A stretch of DNA of 64,000 nucleotides from Pyrenopolyporus hunteri (Eukaryota > Ascomycota > Sordariomycetes > Xylariales > Hypoxylaceae), in the NCBI GenBank assembly GCA_902806595.1, contig CADCXC010000037.1, forward strand, positions 868,001 to 932,000. Reading direction: 5' to 3'. The position numbers were made by a program, and so were the translations under genes. Below the pieces are notes generated by a model. It searched no databases, was not told the DNA's origin, and saw only the letters and a program-made list of their open reading frames with translations. Positions 1 to 15,100 of this stretch are shown piece after piece; positions within the stretch are counted from its first letter, which is position 1; each line of letters begins with the position of its first letter.

Positions 1-3000
1 ATACGAAATTTAATAATTTTTTCGAATTTTAAATGCGATTTATATTACTTCTATTATTTGAAAACGATAAAAATAAACTTAATATTCGAATTATTTTTAA
101 TAATAAAAATAATACGAAATTATATTTTATTATTTTCGTTAATAAAATATAAATTAATTCGACGATTTTAAAAAAATTAATTTTCGACTTTTAATAAATT
201 AAAATAAAAAAAAAAAAATCTATTAATTATATATTTGTATTTAATTTATCGATTTCGTTTCGACTATTTATATCTATTTTTATTTTCGATTTTATTTTAC
301 GATTATATAAATTTAACGTTATTAACGCATTATTTATTACCATTTAATTAAATATATCGAGGTTTATTATTTTAATTAAATTTTTAAAAATTTAACTTTT
401 TATTTTTTTATTTTTTTAATTAACGTATTTATTTTATAATTCGATATTTTATAAAACGAATTATTAAAAAAATTAATTATTAACGATAATTTCGTATTTA
501 ACGACGACGTTAAATATAAAAAAACGACGCGATATTAATTAATATAATATAACGTTAATATTTTTCGAATAATCGACGTTTATAATAATAAAAAATAAAA
601 GTTTAATTAAAATAATTTAAAGGTATTTATTTAAGGGAATTTTTATATAAGGTACGTTTTTAATTTCGAGGACGAAAATTTAATTTTACGTTTAAAACGT
701 AACGTTATTTTATAAATTATTTTATAAATATATTATCGAAATATTATTTTAAAATAAGTTTTTATTTATATTATTATTTTTTTAAAAATAAATTTATTCC
801 TATATTTTAATTTTTTTTAATAAAAATTTTAATTTTATTATTTATTTAATATATAAAAAATAATATTAAAAATATAATTAATGTATACGATAATTAATAC
901 GTCGAAAAAATATAACCGTTAAATTTTTTTATTACTTCGATTTTAATAATAATTTTTTTAAAAGTTTTAAAAAGTAATGGTAATAATAAACGATTAATTT
1001 AAGCGTAATTTTATAATTATATTTTATTTTACTTTAATTATTAACGAATTTTTATTAATTAAATATAAAAAAACTTTTAAATTTTAAAATTTTTATTCGT
1101 TAAAAAAACATATATTATAATAAATATATTTAAATAATAATATAATAAAGTATAAACGCGTTAATTATAATTAAAATAATTAAAATTTTTTAATTTCGAA
1201 AATAAAATTAAAATTATTCGAAGTTCGTAATATATAAAAGGTAAATACGTAAAATTAACGTAAAAAAAGTTATTTCGAATAAAATATTAATAATAAAATA
1301 TATAACGTAAATATAATATAAATAATAATATTATTAATTATAATAATTAATTAATTATTATAATATCGTTATTATACGAAATATTTTTATTTAATATATA
1401 ATAAATAATAAAATTAAATATTTTAATTAAATAAATAAAAATAATTATATTAAAAATAACTATTAACGTTTAATTATAATTACGAAAATAATTAAACTTT
1501 TTTTTATAATAATTTTAATAATTATATCTATTAATATTTATTATATATATACTTAATATATAAATAAAAAACGTAATTTAAATAATAAATTTAATAATAA
1601 AATAATAAAAAAATACGTTAAATATTTAAATAAATATCTAAATAAATTATTAAAAATAATCGAACGTTAAATTATATAAAAAATTTACTTTAATTTTAAA
1701 TTACTACGAATTTAAACTTTAAAAAATTATTTAAATAAATAAATACCTACTTAAATAATTATTTATTTTTTTATTTAAATATTTATTTATTTAATAAATA
1801 TATATTTTACGTTAATATTATAAAAAAAAAAAAAATAAAAATTAAATCGTAACTTTTAAAATAATAAAACTTATAAAAAAAAACGACGAAATTATTTTTA
1901 TAAGTTATTTTTATATAAATAAAATACGTATTATAAATTTTCGTTTTTATTTTCGTAATATTTTTATAATTATTTTAATAATTTTTATAAATATTACATT
2001 AATTAATAATTTACATCGTTTTAAAACGTTCGTTAATATAAATTTAATAATTTTAATTATATTTTATTTAATATTAAATATATTATAATTCGATATAATA
2101 AACCTAACCTTATTAAATAATTAATATCGAAACTTTAATCGAATGCGCCGTCGAAATTTATATATAAAACCGCGATTTTTTAAATCGTAATTTAATTTTT
2201 TTTTTTTTTTTTTTATAATATTAATAAAATTTAATTATTAATTTTTAATATTATACGTCGTATTAAAATAATAATAAATTTATAATACGATTTAATTAAT
2301 TTTATAATAAATTAATTTTAAATTTATAATATTTTATAAAAAATAAATAATATATTATATATAATAAACAATATATATATATATTATTTTTTATTCGATA
2401 ATTTTATAATTATTTTAATAATTTTAACTATAATAATCGCATTAATTTATCATCTATATAATTTTAAAATTTATTTAAATATAAATTTAATAATATTAAT
2501 TATATTTTATTAAAACTTTTATAATATCGTTTATTTTATTATTTAAATTAATTAAATTTATTTTAAAAAAAATTATATAATTAACCTTATTATTTAAAAC
2601 GATATTATTAACTTATAATAACATTTAATTTTATTTAAATTTTATTTTTTAAAATAATTTAACTTTTATAATTTTTTAATTTTATAATTATTATTTCGAT
2701 ATTATATATTTTTATTATAAATTTAAAGTCGACTTTTATACCATTTATATCGCTTTTTATTAATCTTTTTAATTTCAATTTCGATTAAAACGATTTAAAT
2801 AAAAATCTTATCGATAAAAATACATTACTTTTCGTCGAAATTTATTATTTTAAATATTTTAATATATATTTAATATTATTACGATTTTTTATTTTAAATA
2901 ATAAAAGTATCGATTTTAATTTCGTTTATTATATTTATTATATTATCGTTAAAAACGTTTAATTAAATATATATTAATCGAATTTAAATGATAAATTTAA

Positions 3001-6000
3001 AACTTTTTTAATTATATTTAAAAATTTTACTACCGTAATTTTTTTTTCGTAACTTAATAACGATATTTTTCGAATTAAAATATATTATTTTTATATCTAA
3101 ATAAAATTTAAACGTAAATTTACTTCATTTTATTAATTATTTAATATAACGTATAATATCGAAAATTAAAAATTAAATCTCGTTAATATTATAAAAAAAA
3201 AAAAAAAAATTAAACTACGATTCGAAAAACCGTAATTTTATATATAAGTTTCGACGACGTAATCGATTAAAACTTCGATGTTAATTATTTAATAAATTAA
3301 ATTAACCGCATTAAATTATAATATAATTTTAATATTAATATTATTTTAAAACTTTATTTAATTATTTTAATTTTTAATTATTAAATATTTTTTTATAATA
3401 ATTTATCGTATTTATAATAAACCTTTCGAATTTATAATATACTTTTTTATAAACTTTGTATTTTATTGAAAAAAAGTAACGAAATCGTTTATATTCGTAA
3501 TAAATATTATAAAATTTCTTCGTTTTATTATAATTTCGAATAAATATATATTATATTTAAAACTACCGACATTTAATTTATTAATAATATAATAAATCAT
3601 TATTTAAAAAACTTAACGATATATTTAAAAATTAATAAATTAAATAATACATTTTTTCTTCATATTAATATTTATATAATAATCGATAAAAAAAAGTTAA
3701 TTTTTTTCCCTAAATTTAAAAAAAAACAATATATATTAATAACATATATACTTTATTTATAACCTCGATATATTTTCGAATAAAAATCTTTATATTATAA
3801 TTATAAATATTAAATTTTATATAATTTTAACCGTTAATTCCTTTTCGTATAATTCGTTTAATTTATTTTTAACATTTCGATATTACGTATATTCGAGTTA
3901 AACGTCGAATCGGTTAATATTTTTATCCGTTAAATTAAAAATACCGAAAAAATATTTATTATTTTTATATAATTTATTCGATTAATATTTACGATCCTTT
4001 TTATACCCACTATTTATATTCGAAATAAATCGAATAATTCCCGAAATAATAAACACTTTTAATCTATACGAAATTAAACGTTTCGAAAATATTTTTTCGT
4101 TTTTTAAAAATAAATAATATATTTTAATAACGACGATAATATATATTCGTAAAATATTAATAACAACGAAAAAAAATATTATAAAAATCGAAAATTTTAT
4201 CGTTAAAATACTTTAAACGATAATTTAACGTTTAATTTATTATTATTTTCGAAATCTATTAATAATAATAATTATAACGATCGTATAAAAAAAACGAAAA
4301 TTAAAACGAAAATTTCTTTTAATTATAAAATTTTTTTTATAAAAAAAATCGTTTTTTTAAAATACGAAAATTAATATTAAATATAATATTAATTAAATTT
4401 ATAAGGTAATAAATAAAATATATAAAACGAATTAATACGTTTTTATATTAATAATATTAATATAAAAGTTTTTAAATAATTTTATTCGAATGGAAATATA
4501 ATCTCGTTATTTATATTTTAATAGTTAAAAAAAACCTCGATATTATTATATTTTATATATTATTAACGACTTTTTTTACGTCGTTATTATTTTTTATCTT
4601 TTTTTTTAACTTTAACTTCTTTAATAATTTTAATTTATATCGTCGAATAAATCGTTTAAATTATTTAAATAAAATACGTCGTTATTTTAAAGTTTCGATG
4701 GTAATTTACATACAAATCGAAATTTAATTATTCGGCGTTTTTTAATTATATAATTTATATTAAAAAGTATATCGTTTTATTACGTTATTATCGTTAAAAT
4801 TATATTTAATAATTATTTAACGTTAATTTAAATCTTTTTAAAAAGGTTTATTTCGAAGTTTTTTATAATCGATAATTATTTATTATATATTTTTTAAATA
4901 ATTTTAAAAGATTTATTACGTTAAATTTTTTATTAATATCGATTAAATAAAATTTATATATAAAAATATATAAAAAAGTATAATTATATAAATGAAATTA
5001 TTACTAACGTTATTATTTTTTATTAATTAATTTATACTTAAATTTTATAAAAATTATTATATTAAAAAATTAAAAATTTTATTTAATTTTATTTTATTTA
5101 TATTTTTCGTAATACGTTATATAATAAAAATAACTTTTATTTTTTTTTTTTTTATATTTATAATTTTTATAAGTATTTACGTAATTTATTAAATTATAAA
5201 ATAACTTTAATATTAATTTATTAACCGTAATATATATTTTTATAATATTTAAAAACTTAATTATTTAAATTTATTTTATAAACTTATATATTTAAAAAAA
5301 TAAATTTAATAATACGTATATTTAAAAACGTAAATTTAATAATATAAACTTAAAAAAATAAATATATATTTAATTTTCCCTAAAAAACTTATATTTTAAA
5401 AGTCGAAAAATAAATTTCGAAGGGATTTTAACGTCGTTATATTTAAAAAAAATATGGTAATTTTCGTTAATAAAGTTTTTATCGTTATTATTATAAAATA
5501 TTACGAAAAATAATAAATTTAAAATTCGATCGATTATAAAAAACGTATAAATATTAATTTTATTAAAGTTTTATAAATTATTTAAAAAATTAAATTTATT
5601 AAAGTAATCGTTTAAATTATTTTCGAATTTTTTTTCGAAATTATAATTATTAAACTCGAAATTCGATTTAAAATTATCGTCATTATTTAATTTCGTATAT
5701 TTATTATCGTAAAAATCGTAATTAATATAATTATAATTAATATTAATTTAATTATAACAACGTCGTTATTTAATAGTAAAAAAATTCGATTTTTTTATAT
5801 TAATAACCTTAATATTTAATTCGTTAAATTTAATCGAAAAAAAGTTTTAAATAACTTTTTTTAAACTTTCGTTAATATTAATAAAACTAATAAAAAATAT
5901 GTCGTTTTTTTCGATATTATTAAATATAACGAAAGTATATTTATTATAAAAACTTTAAATTAATTTAATAAATAAATATTTTATAAATATTTAAAAAATC

Positions 6001-9000
6001 GATATTAAAGGGATGTTATAATAATATATAAACGTTTTTATATCGAAATCGTTAAATTTATTTAAAAGGTTTAATATGTGCGTATATAAATAATAATAAC
6101 CGTTTATATTTTTATCGAATTTCGAAAAAATTATAAAAGTATTATAATCGAAAAAATAATAAATATCGTTACGAAAATATATTTTATTATTATTAAAAAT
6201 ATATGTAATATTAATTTTATAAATTAAAAGAAATTTCCATATATTGTTTTTTTTTATCTAAGTGTTCGTATTTTTAAAAATAATATAATTATTTTAAATA
6301 TACGTAAAGTATAATGTAACGGTATAAAATATTCGATTAAAATCGTATACGAAAGGGTTCGTTAAAAAATTTATTTAAAACGAAAGTATTTTTCGCTACG
6401 ATTTAAAAAAAATAAAAAAAAATGTTCATTTTATAAAATTCAAAATAATAAAATATAAGTTATTTAATAAATTAATTAATATAAAAATACGTATTAAAAA
6501 TATGTATATAATTTATTATTATTATAATCGAAATAATAAAAATAATATCGACTCGATAATAAAATATAATCGATAAAAATAACGTAAATAATTATAAAAT
6601 TAAAAAATTAAAATAAAAATAAACCCTTTAAATTAAAGTTTAAACTTTTATCGTTTTTATATATATTATTAATAACGATATAATAAATATAATAAATTAA
6701 GTTATAATATACGCTATAAACTTCAATAAAACTTCGATTAAAAATTCGAAAAAATAACATCGAAATCGACGTTTTATAATTAAAATAATAAATAATAACT
6801 TAATATTTTAATTTATTATAACAAGTTTTATTAAAAAAAAAGGTATATTAAATAAAAAGTTCAAAATTCATTTTATTATTAATATAATAAATACGATATA
6901 ATATTAAAATGTTAAATATAAAATAAATATAATATCGATATTAAAAATTTAATATTAAAAAAAAACGAAAAAAAAAATATAAAAAAAAAATAACGTTTAA
7001 TAAAAATTAAATATTTAATTTTTATTAATTTATTTACGTCCCCGTATATTTAATTTATTTAATTAAATAAAAATATAAAAAAAAAATAAAAAATAACTTA
7101 ATCGATTATTTATACGTATTAAAATTAAGTTTATATATATTTATTATTATATAAAATAATAAAATTATTTTTATTATTACTATTATTATAATTATTATTA
7201 TAAATTATATATTTTTATAATTAAAAGTTTATAATTATAACTTATAAATTATAACGTAATTAATTTTTTTTACGAAAAAAAACTTTCGAAATAAAAACTT
7301 AAAAATACTTTAAATATAATTTATAATTAAAAAAAACAAATTAAAGTTAAATTACTTTTAAAATTACAATTAAACCTACTTTAATATTTATTATTTTTAT
7401 AACGTTAAATTACAATATTTTTACTTTTACTTTTACTTTTATTTTTACTTTAAATAAAATTAATATTATTCGTTTTTATATTTCTTTTACTTTTAAAATC
7501 TTTTATATTTTTTATTAATAACGATAAATTTAACTTAAATTAAATATTTTAACTTAAATTTAAACATTTATTTAAATTAATATAATTAAATAATCGAAAT
7601 AATAATTTTAAACGTTTCGATAAATAATTATATTTATTATAATTAAACGATCGAAATAATATTATCAAACTTCGACTTTTAAATAAACGGTTATTTTTAA
7701 ATATATCAAACTACATATTTTTATAAAACTTTCTTTCGAAATATTTATCGATATTATAAAAGTCGAAATCGTTAAAATTAAAAATATCGAATATATTATT
7801 TCTAATAATAATAATTTTATTTTCGATAATTTTATTTAAATTAAAGTTATTACTAAATAATCGAAAAAATATTTTTAAATTTTTAAATAAATTATTATAA
7901 AATTTAACGTTAAAATATTTATTATAAAATATATTAATATCGATTTTTACTTTATTCGCGTTACGTTTATTATTTATAAAAATATAAATTTTATAAATTT
8001 CGATTCGAGGTTTATAATCGATATTTTTAATAATTTAATTTTTCGTTTATAATTTTTTTTTAAAATAAATAAAAATAAAAAATAAATTAAAATTTTTTTT
8101 TTTAACGACGATATTAATTTAAAATAATACGATAAAATCGTTAAAAATAAACTATACGAAACGAACGAAAAAATATTCGACGAAAATTTTATTAACGGGT
8201 AAATATCGTAAATTATAATATAAATTAATTATTTCTAAATTTATTTTTTTTTCGTTTAACGAAAATTAAAATACATAAATAATTAATATAAATAAATAAC
8301 GTTCGACACGTTTAAAAATAAAAATAAAATAATTTTAATTTAAAAAATAATAAATATTTTAACGAATAAATAAAAAATTTATTAATGTATTAAAAAAATC
8401 ATTTTATTTTAACCTAATATTATTAATATATTTATATATTATATTTTAATTAAATTAATTTTTTATTATTAAAAAAACGATATAATTTAAATAAAACTCG
8501 ATAAATATTTTAATAATATAATAAATTTCGATAAAAAATTATCGAAAAAATTTTCGAAAAAATTTTAATTATAATTAATTTCGTTCGAATTTAAACGATT
8601 TTAAATGGCGATACGATTATTTTATACGCGAATAATTCGATTACGAACGAATTATCGAACGTATTTATCGACGTAATCGAATAAAAAAACTTTTATTTTT
8701 ATTATTTTCGTTTTTATTATTATTATTATTATTTCCTTCGTAATTATTTATAAAAATTTATTAAAATAATAATAATTTAATAAAAAAACGTTAATAATCG
8801 AAATTTAAATATATAAAATAACGGTTTAAATATTTTTTATTAATAATCGAATATTTAATATATTTAATAATTATAAATATTATTTATAATTATTATTATT
8901 ATAATTTAAAACGTAAAAAAAATAATAATTTCCTCGTAAAATATCGTTTAAAAATATAATAATAAAAATTAAATCTATAATTTCGAAAAAAAAAATATAT

Positions 9001-9693
9001 AATTAATTACTTTATTTTATTTCGTTTAAAAATTAAACGTTTTTAATTATTATATATAAAACGTAATATATAATTATATAATCGATATTATTATTATTAA
9101 AAATATTAAAAATAAATAACGGTTTTAAATTAAAATAATTTAAATAATAAAAATCGATAACGCGTTATAATTTATTACGTAAATAATTTAAAAAAAACGT
9201 TATAATTTAAAAGTAACGAATTTTTAATATAATTATTATACGAATATATATATAAAATTATTTAACGTTATAAAAATTAATATAAAAAATAATAATAATT
9301 ATTTATTTATTTATTTATTTAAATATATACGATATAATATTAAAATTATATAAAATATATAATTTTTCGATATCGAAAAAATATATATAATTTTTTTTTA
9401 TATAAATATATATAAATATCGAATATATTAATACGTTAAAAATTTATTAAATAAATATAAAATTATTTCGTCGTAAAAAATTAAAAAATTATAATTATAA
9501 AATTAATTAAATTAATAATTAAAAAAAAAATATTATATATAAAAAATAAACGAATAAATATTACGATAACGTTTTTTTCGAAATATATTACGTATATAAT
9601 TTACTATTTAAAACTCGTAATTTTTATATTATTTATTTAAGTTTTTTAAATTAATTATTAACTATTAACTATTAATTATTAACTTAATTTTTT
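1..9693. repeat. AT-rich, RIP-like degenerate block (left part)
   Basis: The sequence is almost entirely A and T, with frequent stops in all frames and no domain-bearing reading frame. The remaining cytosines are mainly in CpG (TCGA, ACGT, ACGA contexts), while CpA and its complement TpG are scarce. This matches exhaustive C-to-T mutation of repeats by RIP in a Pezizomycotina genome. Degraded copies of a repeat family are still visible within it (see 2,076-3,325). A short TTTTAC-type run lies near 7,410-7,460. I see no intact gene, tRNA or rRNA. It is probably heterochromatin made of dead transposons; whether it is centromeric, subtelomeric or interstitial cannot be told from this window. Confidence 0.85.
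2076..3325. repeat. RIP-degraded element bounded by ~190-bp inverted repeats
   Basis: The stretch 2,076-2,270 and the reverse complement of 3,140-3,325 align along their length. Shared landmarks in order are ATATTATAATT, TTAAATAATTAA, ATCGAA, a CGTCGAAA block, TATATATAA, a long T run, TATAATATTAA and ATATTATACGT. Differences are mostly C/T or G/A, as expected from RIP. The arms enclose about 870 bp with no readable protein. Related single arms occur at 12,205-12,290, 12,590-12,760, 21,375-21,545 and partially near 1,805-1,855, so this is a family. A DNA-transposon terminal inverted repeat is the simplest reading, but inverted solo long terminal repeats would look similar. Confidence 0.55.
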
Positions 9694-10452
9694 AAGTTTT
9701 GCTATTGGCACTCCCTCGTTTTGCTATCGGGCCTTATTGGCACTCCCAATACAAAAAGTACATCTCCTACCCCGTACTCGGCCCCACTAACACATTCTCA
9801 TACAAAAATGCAGTAAACCAGATAGTCTCACCGAGTATGGGTACACTTTTTCAATTGATTCAATTACATACAGCTCCCACCATATATCCCATTATATCCC
9901 ACCTATTCCAAGGATGCAAAATATAAAAAATACATCGCCAGTTTCGCGTCAATTAGATCTTTATAATGGTATAAGTTTCATATCGGTGCATGCCCTATTT
10001 CGAAAGTTATTTGAATATAAAGTCAATTCCATACATATATTTAAAGGTGTCAAAAGGTGCTGGAGGGGTATGCGACCGCAAAAGGGGATCACATGACCAC
10101 CCCGGGCCACCACTTACACCCCTATTGAATTGAGTATATATTCAAATAACTTTTGAAATAGGGCATGCACCGATATGAAACCTCTACCATTAGAAAGGCC
10201 TAATTGACGCGAAACTGGCGATCTAATTTTTATATTTTGCATCCCTGGAATAGGTGGGATATAATGGGATATATAGTGGGATGTATGGGGGGAATTGAAT
10301 CAATTGAAAAAGCGCATAAGGTGTACATTATGTATTAACACGATTGTACGTAGATTTGTATGTGGGGTTGTTAGATATGGTAGGTATTTTAATGTATTGG
10401 GAGTGCCAATAAGGCCCGATAGTAATTTTAGGGAGTGCTAATAGCAAAACTC
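9694..10452. mobile_element. Non-mutated fold-back (MITE-like) element with 8-bp target duplication
   Basis: This is an island of ordinary base composition inside the AT-rich block. The left arm (9,694 to about 10,031) and the reverse complement of the right arm (about 10,124-10,452) match over roughly 330 bp: a terminal ~60 bp beginning with RAGTTTTGCTATT, a diverged middle, then a well-matched inner ~190 bp that includes the shared block CGCCAGTTTCGCGTCAATTA. About 90 bp of single-copy loop separates the arms. Each terminus internally repeats GCTAT and GGCACTCCC. AATTTTTT lies directly on both sides (9,686-9,693 and 10,453-10,460), consistent with an 8-bp target duplication; 9-10 bp is possible given the AT context. 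No transposase is encoded, and the two small forward reading frames inside are incidental. Such duplications are typical of Mutator- and hAT-type mobilisation. Confidence 0.8.
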
Positions 10453-12204
10453 AATTTTTTAATTAAATATTTATAATATTTTTATTTATTAATATTTATT
10501 TTAATTAACTTTTATAATAAAAAATTATAACGTTATAAAAAATAATAAATGTAGATATAATTTTTATTTCGAATTTTTTTTCGAAGTAAATATTAAATTT
10601 TAATCGATTATATTAATAATAAATAATGAAATAAATAATCTAAATATTATTATATATTAATTTATATAAAATAATATATTTTAATATTTTAATTTTTTAA
10701 CGTTTTTTTTTTTCGAAATAAAATTTTATTTTATTAATTAATAATATTAAATAATATTTTTATTCGAAGTTATATTATTTTTATTAAAATTATATTTTTT
10801 TAAATTTTATATAATATATAATGTATAAAATAACTCGAATATTTTTACTCGAAATTATATTATTTTTAATTAATATATATTTTTTTAATTTTATATTATA
10901 TAATATAATATTTTTATTCGCGATTTTATTATTTTTTTTAATTAATTTATTATATTTTAAATATTATATAAAGTTTTTTTTTACTTTAATTTATATATAT
11001 TTTTTTATTTTTATATTTTATTTATTTTATTTTTACATTATTATATTATATATATTAATTATATTAATAAATATTTTACGAGTTTAAACTTTATTTATTT
11101 TAAATTTTATATATATTTATTTAATTTAAAAAATTACTTAATTTATTTATATATATTATTTATTTTATATCTATATTATTATATTATATATATTAAATAT
11201 ATTAAAGTATATATAAATATAATACGTATTTTTAAACATTAAAATAAAATTATAATAAAACGCGTCGAATTCGTTTTTTACACTTTAATTTTTTCCTATA
11301 TTTCCCCCTATTTTATTATTTATTTAAACAATTATTTTTATATATAACCTAAATAATTAACATTAAAATAAAAAATATTAACTTCGATTTTATAAAATAA
11401 TTTAATTTATAACTTAATTTTTTTATTATAACGTAATTTATAATTTTATTTAATAACGAAATTTCGAAAATAACGAATATATTAATTATATAATAAAATT
11501 AATAAATCTTAAACGTATTATAATAAATATAAAATAATATAAATATTTTTACTTATAAATTTATATTAATATATATAAAAAAAACATTATTAATATTAAT
11601 ACGCATTTTAATTATATAAATACGCGTTTTAATTATATAAATACGTATATTATCGACTTTAATACGCGGATAAATATTCGATTCGACGTTTTTAACATTC
11701 GTTTTAAAACTCGATTCGAAATATCGTAAATAATTTTTATTTTTTTTTTTATATTTAATTATTTAAATATTTAAATATTAATTAATATTTTATTATAAAA
11801 AATATAATATTTTTACATAATTTATTAATAATTATATTATAAATTTAAATATTAAATTAAAACTATTTCGATTTATAAAAATTAACACTTTTATTTATTA
11901 ATTAAAAAATAAATTAATAAATAATCTTCGAATATTATTTAATAAAAACTTAATTAATTTAAATATATAATTATATTTATTTTTAATAATTATTAATTTA
12001 AGTCGAATTTTATCGATTTTAAATATAAATTCCTTTAAAATAACGTCGATAAAATTATAAAAAATTTTTATAACGATTAAATTAATAAATATACATTTAT
12101 TTTAATTATTAAAAATTATATAAACGTAAAAAAAAACTATTATTACGGGGAGTTTTTAAAATAAAACTACATTAAATAAATAATCGACTTCGTAACGTTA
12201 TAAT

Positions 12205-12760
12205 AAACATATATAAAATTTACATTTTTTCGAATTATAATTAAATTTTTTTTTTTTTTTATAATATTAATATATTTTATTCCTTTCGTTTTTATTTAAT
12301 TTCTTAATTCGTAATAAAATATATTTTATAAACGTATAAACCTTTTAAAATTACTTTTATAATAATAAATAATTTTTTATCGTAAACGTATTAATTTTTT
12401 TTATAACCGTGTTAACGTTTTAATATCGCGTAATAAAATTTAATAAATACGCCGTTATTAACATAAATATAAAAAAATACATTTACGATATAAAATTATT
12501 TATTATTATAAAAATACTTATTATAAAATATAAATTTTATAATTTAATACATTTATAATAAATTAATAATATTAAATAAATATTATAATAATAATAAACG
12601 TACGATATAATAAATTAAAATTAAATTTTATTAATATTAAAAAAAAAAAAAAACTTAAATTACGATTTTATATAAATACGTTAAAAACGAAATTAATTAA
12701 CGTTTCGATATAAATAAATTAAATTAACATTATTACGTTTAATATTTATTATTTATTTTA
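12205..12760. repeat. Second degraded copy of the inverted-repeat family
   Basis: The forward arm (about 12,205-12,290) has the TATATAAAATT, TTTTTTCGAATT, T-run, ATAATATTAAT order. The reverse arm (about 12,590-12,760) has the complementary TTAATATT, A-run, AATTACGATTTTATATAAAT order. Only about 300 bp separate the arms, so this may be an internally deleted copy of the 1.25-kb element at 2,076-3,325. Identity was judged by eye. Confidence 0.4.
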
Positions 12761-14807
12761 TATAAACGATTATTAAATCGCGATATTTTTAAAAAAATAT
12801 TAAACTAATACATTAAAATAACCATTTTTTAAAACATTAAAAAACTCGTATATATTTAATAATAAATTTAAGTTTTTAATATATTATAAATAAAACTTTA
12901 ATCTAAAAATTTATAAATTTAATTACGTTATTTTTTTCGTAAATTAAAAATTAATCGTTTAAAACGAATCGATTACGATTTATTTTATCGTAAATTTATT
13001 TATAAAATTTTAATATAATATTTTTTATAATATATAATATTTAATCGATATTATAAATCTTTCGTTTTTTTTACGTTTAAAATTATTTATTAATTTTTTA
13101 TACGATTTTTCGTTTATTTAATTAATTAATAAAATATTTCGAAAAAAAATATCGATATATATTATCGCGAAAATTTATACGTTAATTACGTTAATATAAT
13201 TTAAATTTTTATATTTAATAATTTCGAAAACGAAAATAATATAAAAATTAATTTCGATTTATTTATTTTTTTTTTTATAATAACTTTATTAAAATTATTA
13301 ATTAATATTATTTAAAAAAAAAAATATTATCGTTTCGAATTATAAAAATGTTAATAATTATAATATCGCAATATATAACGTTATTTTTATAAAAAAAATT
13401 TAAACTTTTAACTGTATCGTAAAAAAATTATTTACGTTATTTTTTATTATTTAAACGTTTTTTATTTCTTAAAAAATTATATATATTACTTTTAATTAAC
13501 GACGTAATAAACGTAAAATCATCGATTACGTTATTAAATTTCGATGAGTCGATATTTATATAATAATATTATACGTTAATAAATAATAAAAAATAATATT
13601 ATATTTATTATTAAACTTTAAATAATTAATTCCTTTAATTTCGTAATTATTTAAAACGTCGAATCGCTTATTATAAATATATATTAATACGGTATTTTTT
13701 TTTACGACTTTTATATTATAAAACATTTTAATATAAATTTTTTTAATAACTATAAATTCTTTCGTCGTAATATTTACATTTATATTTATATAATCGAATG
13801 TTTTCGTTTTAAATATATTATAATAATAAAAAATATACCTACATTTTTATTAATATTTTTAAATAAAAAATAAATCGAAAAATTTAAAAAAAATTAAATA
13901 ATCGTTTTTATATATTCGTAATAAAAAATCGTCGCAATTAATAATAAAATTACCCGTAATAAATCTTAATAATAATTTTAACTTTTATAACTTTTTTTCG
14001 AAACGTATACGATTTTATTATTATTATAATATAATTTTATCGTTTACTTTTATACGTAAATTTTCACCGCCATTAAAACTACCCAAATAATCGATATAAT
14101 AAATTTTCGAAGTAATTTATAATATAAATACCTCGAATATTAAATTAAAAAAAATAACGGTTATTATTAATATTATTAATTTATTTACTTCGAAAAAAAA
14201 ATCTATACCTTTATTACTTTTTATTATTTTAAATTTTAAATTTAATCGTTAACCGCTATTTACGCCGTTAAGATTTTAATCGAACGCGAAAATAAAAAAA
14301 ATCGATAAATTAACGAATTAATTAACTTTAAAATCCGTTATAATTAAAAATAATAAAAAATACTTTTTTAACTTACTTTAACTTTTATTATTTACGTTAA
14401 TAAATTTATTATAATAATTCGATTTTTAATTAATTTTATTAATCGTTTATAATAAAATATAACTAATAAAATTATTATTAAAAGTTATTATTATAAATTT
14501 AATTTTAATAAACATTTTTCGATAACGTATAAATTAAACGTAATAAAAATATATTTATTTTAATTAATAATATTAATTATTTTAATCATTTAAATAAACG
14601 AATATAATATTAATAAAATTAAAATTATTTAAATATATAAACGGAGGAATTTTTTTAATTATAATTATATTATATAATTAACGTTATATAATCGTTTAAT
14701 TTATAAATAATATACTTTTAAATAATTAACTTTTTATTTTTTAATTTATCGTTAAAAAAAAGTTATAAAAAATAAATAAAAATTCGTTCGAAAAATACGA
14801 AATATTT

Positions 14808-15100
14808 ATATAATAATAAATATAATAATAAATATAATAATCGATATAATGATAATAAGTGTAATAATAAATATAATAATAAATATAATAACGGTTAATA
14901 TAATAACGTCGATATAATAATAATCGGTATAATAATAATCGATATAATAATAATCGATATAATAATAATCGATATAATAATAATCGATATAATAATAGTC
15001 GATATAACGGTAATTAATATAACGATAATCGATATAATGGTAAATATAATAATTAATATAATAATTAATATAGTAATTAATATAATAATCGATATACGTA
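14808..15100. repeat. 15-bp minisatellite, about 20 units
   Basis: This is a tandem array of a unit close to ATATAATAATAATCG, most regular at 14,935-15,000 and drifting toward both ends. The unit length is a multiple of three, so the array could be the RIP-mutated remnant of a repetitive coding region; that is inference only. Confidence 0.8.

Noticed and set aside
10821..11087. 88-codon frame in the AT-rich block resembling a membrane protein
   Set aside because: Composition alone (A and T only) yields Phe/Ile/Leu/Tyr strings; no start context, no codon bias, no conserved residues.
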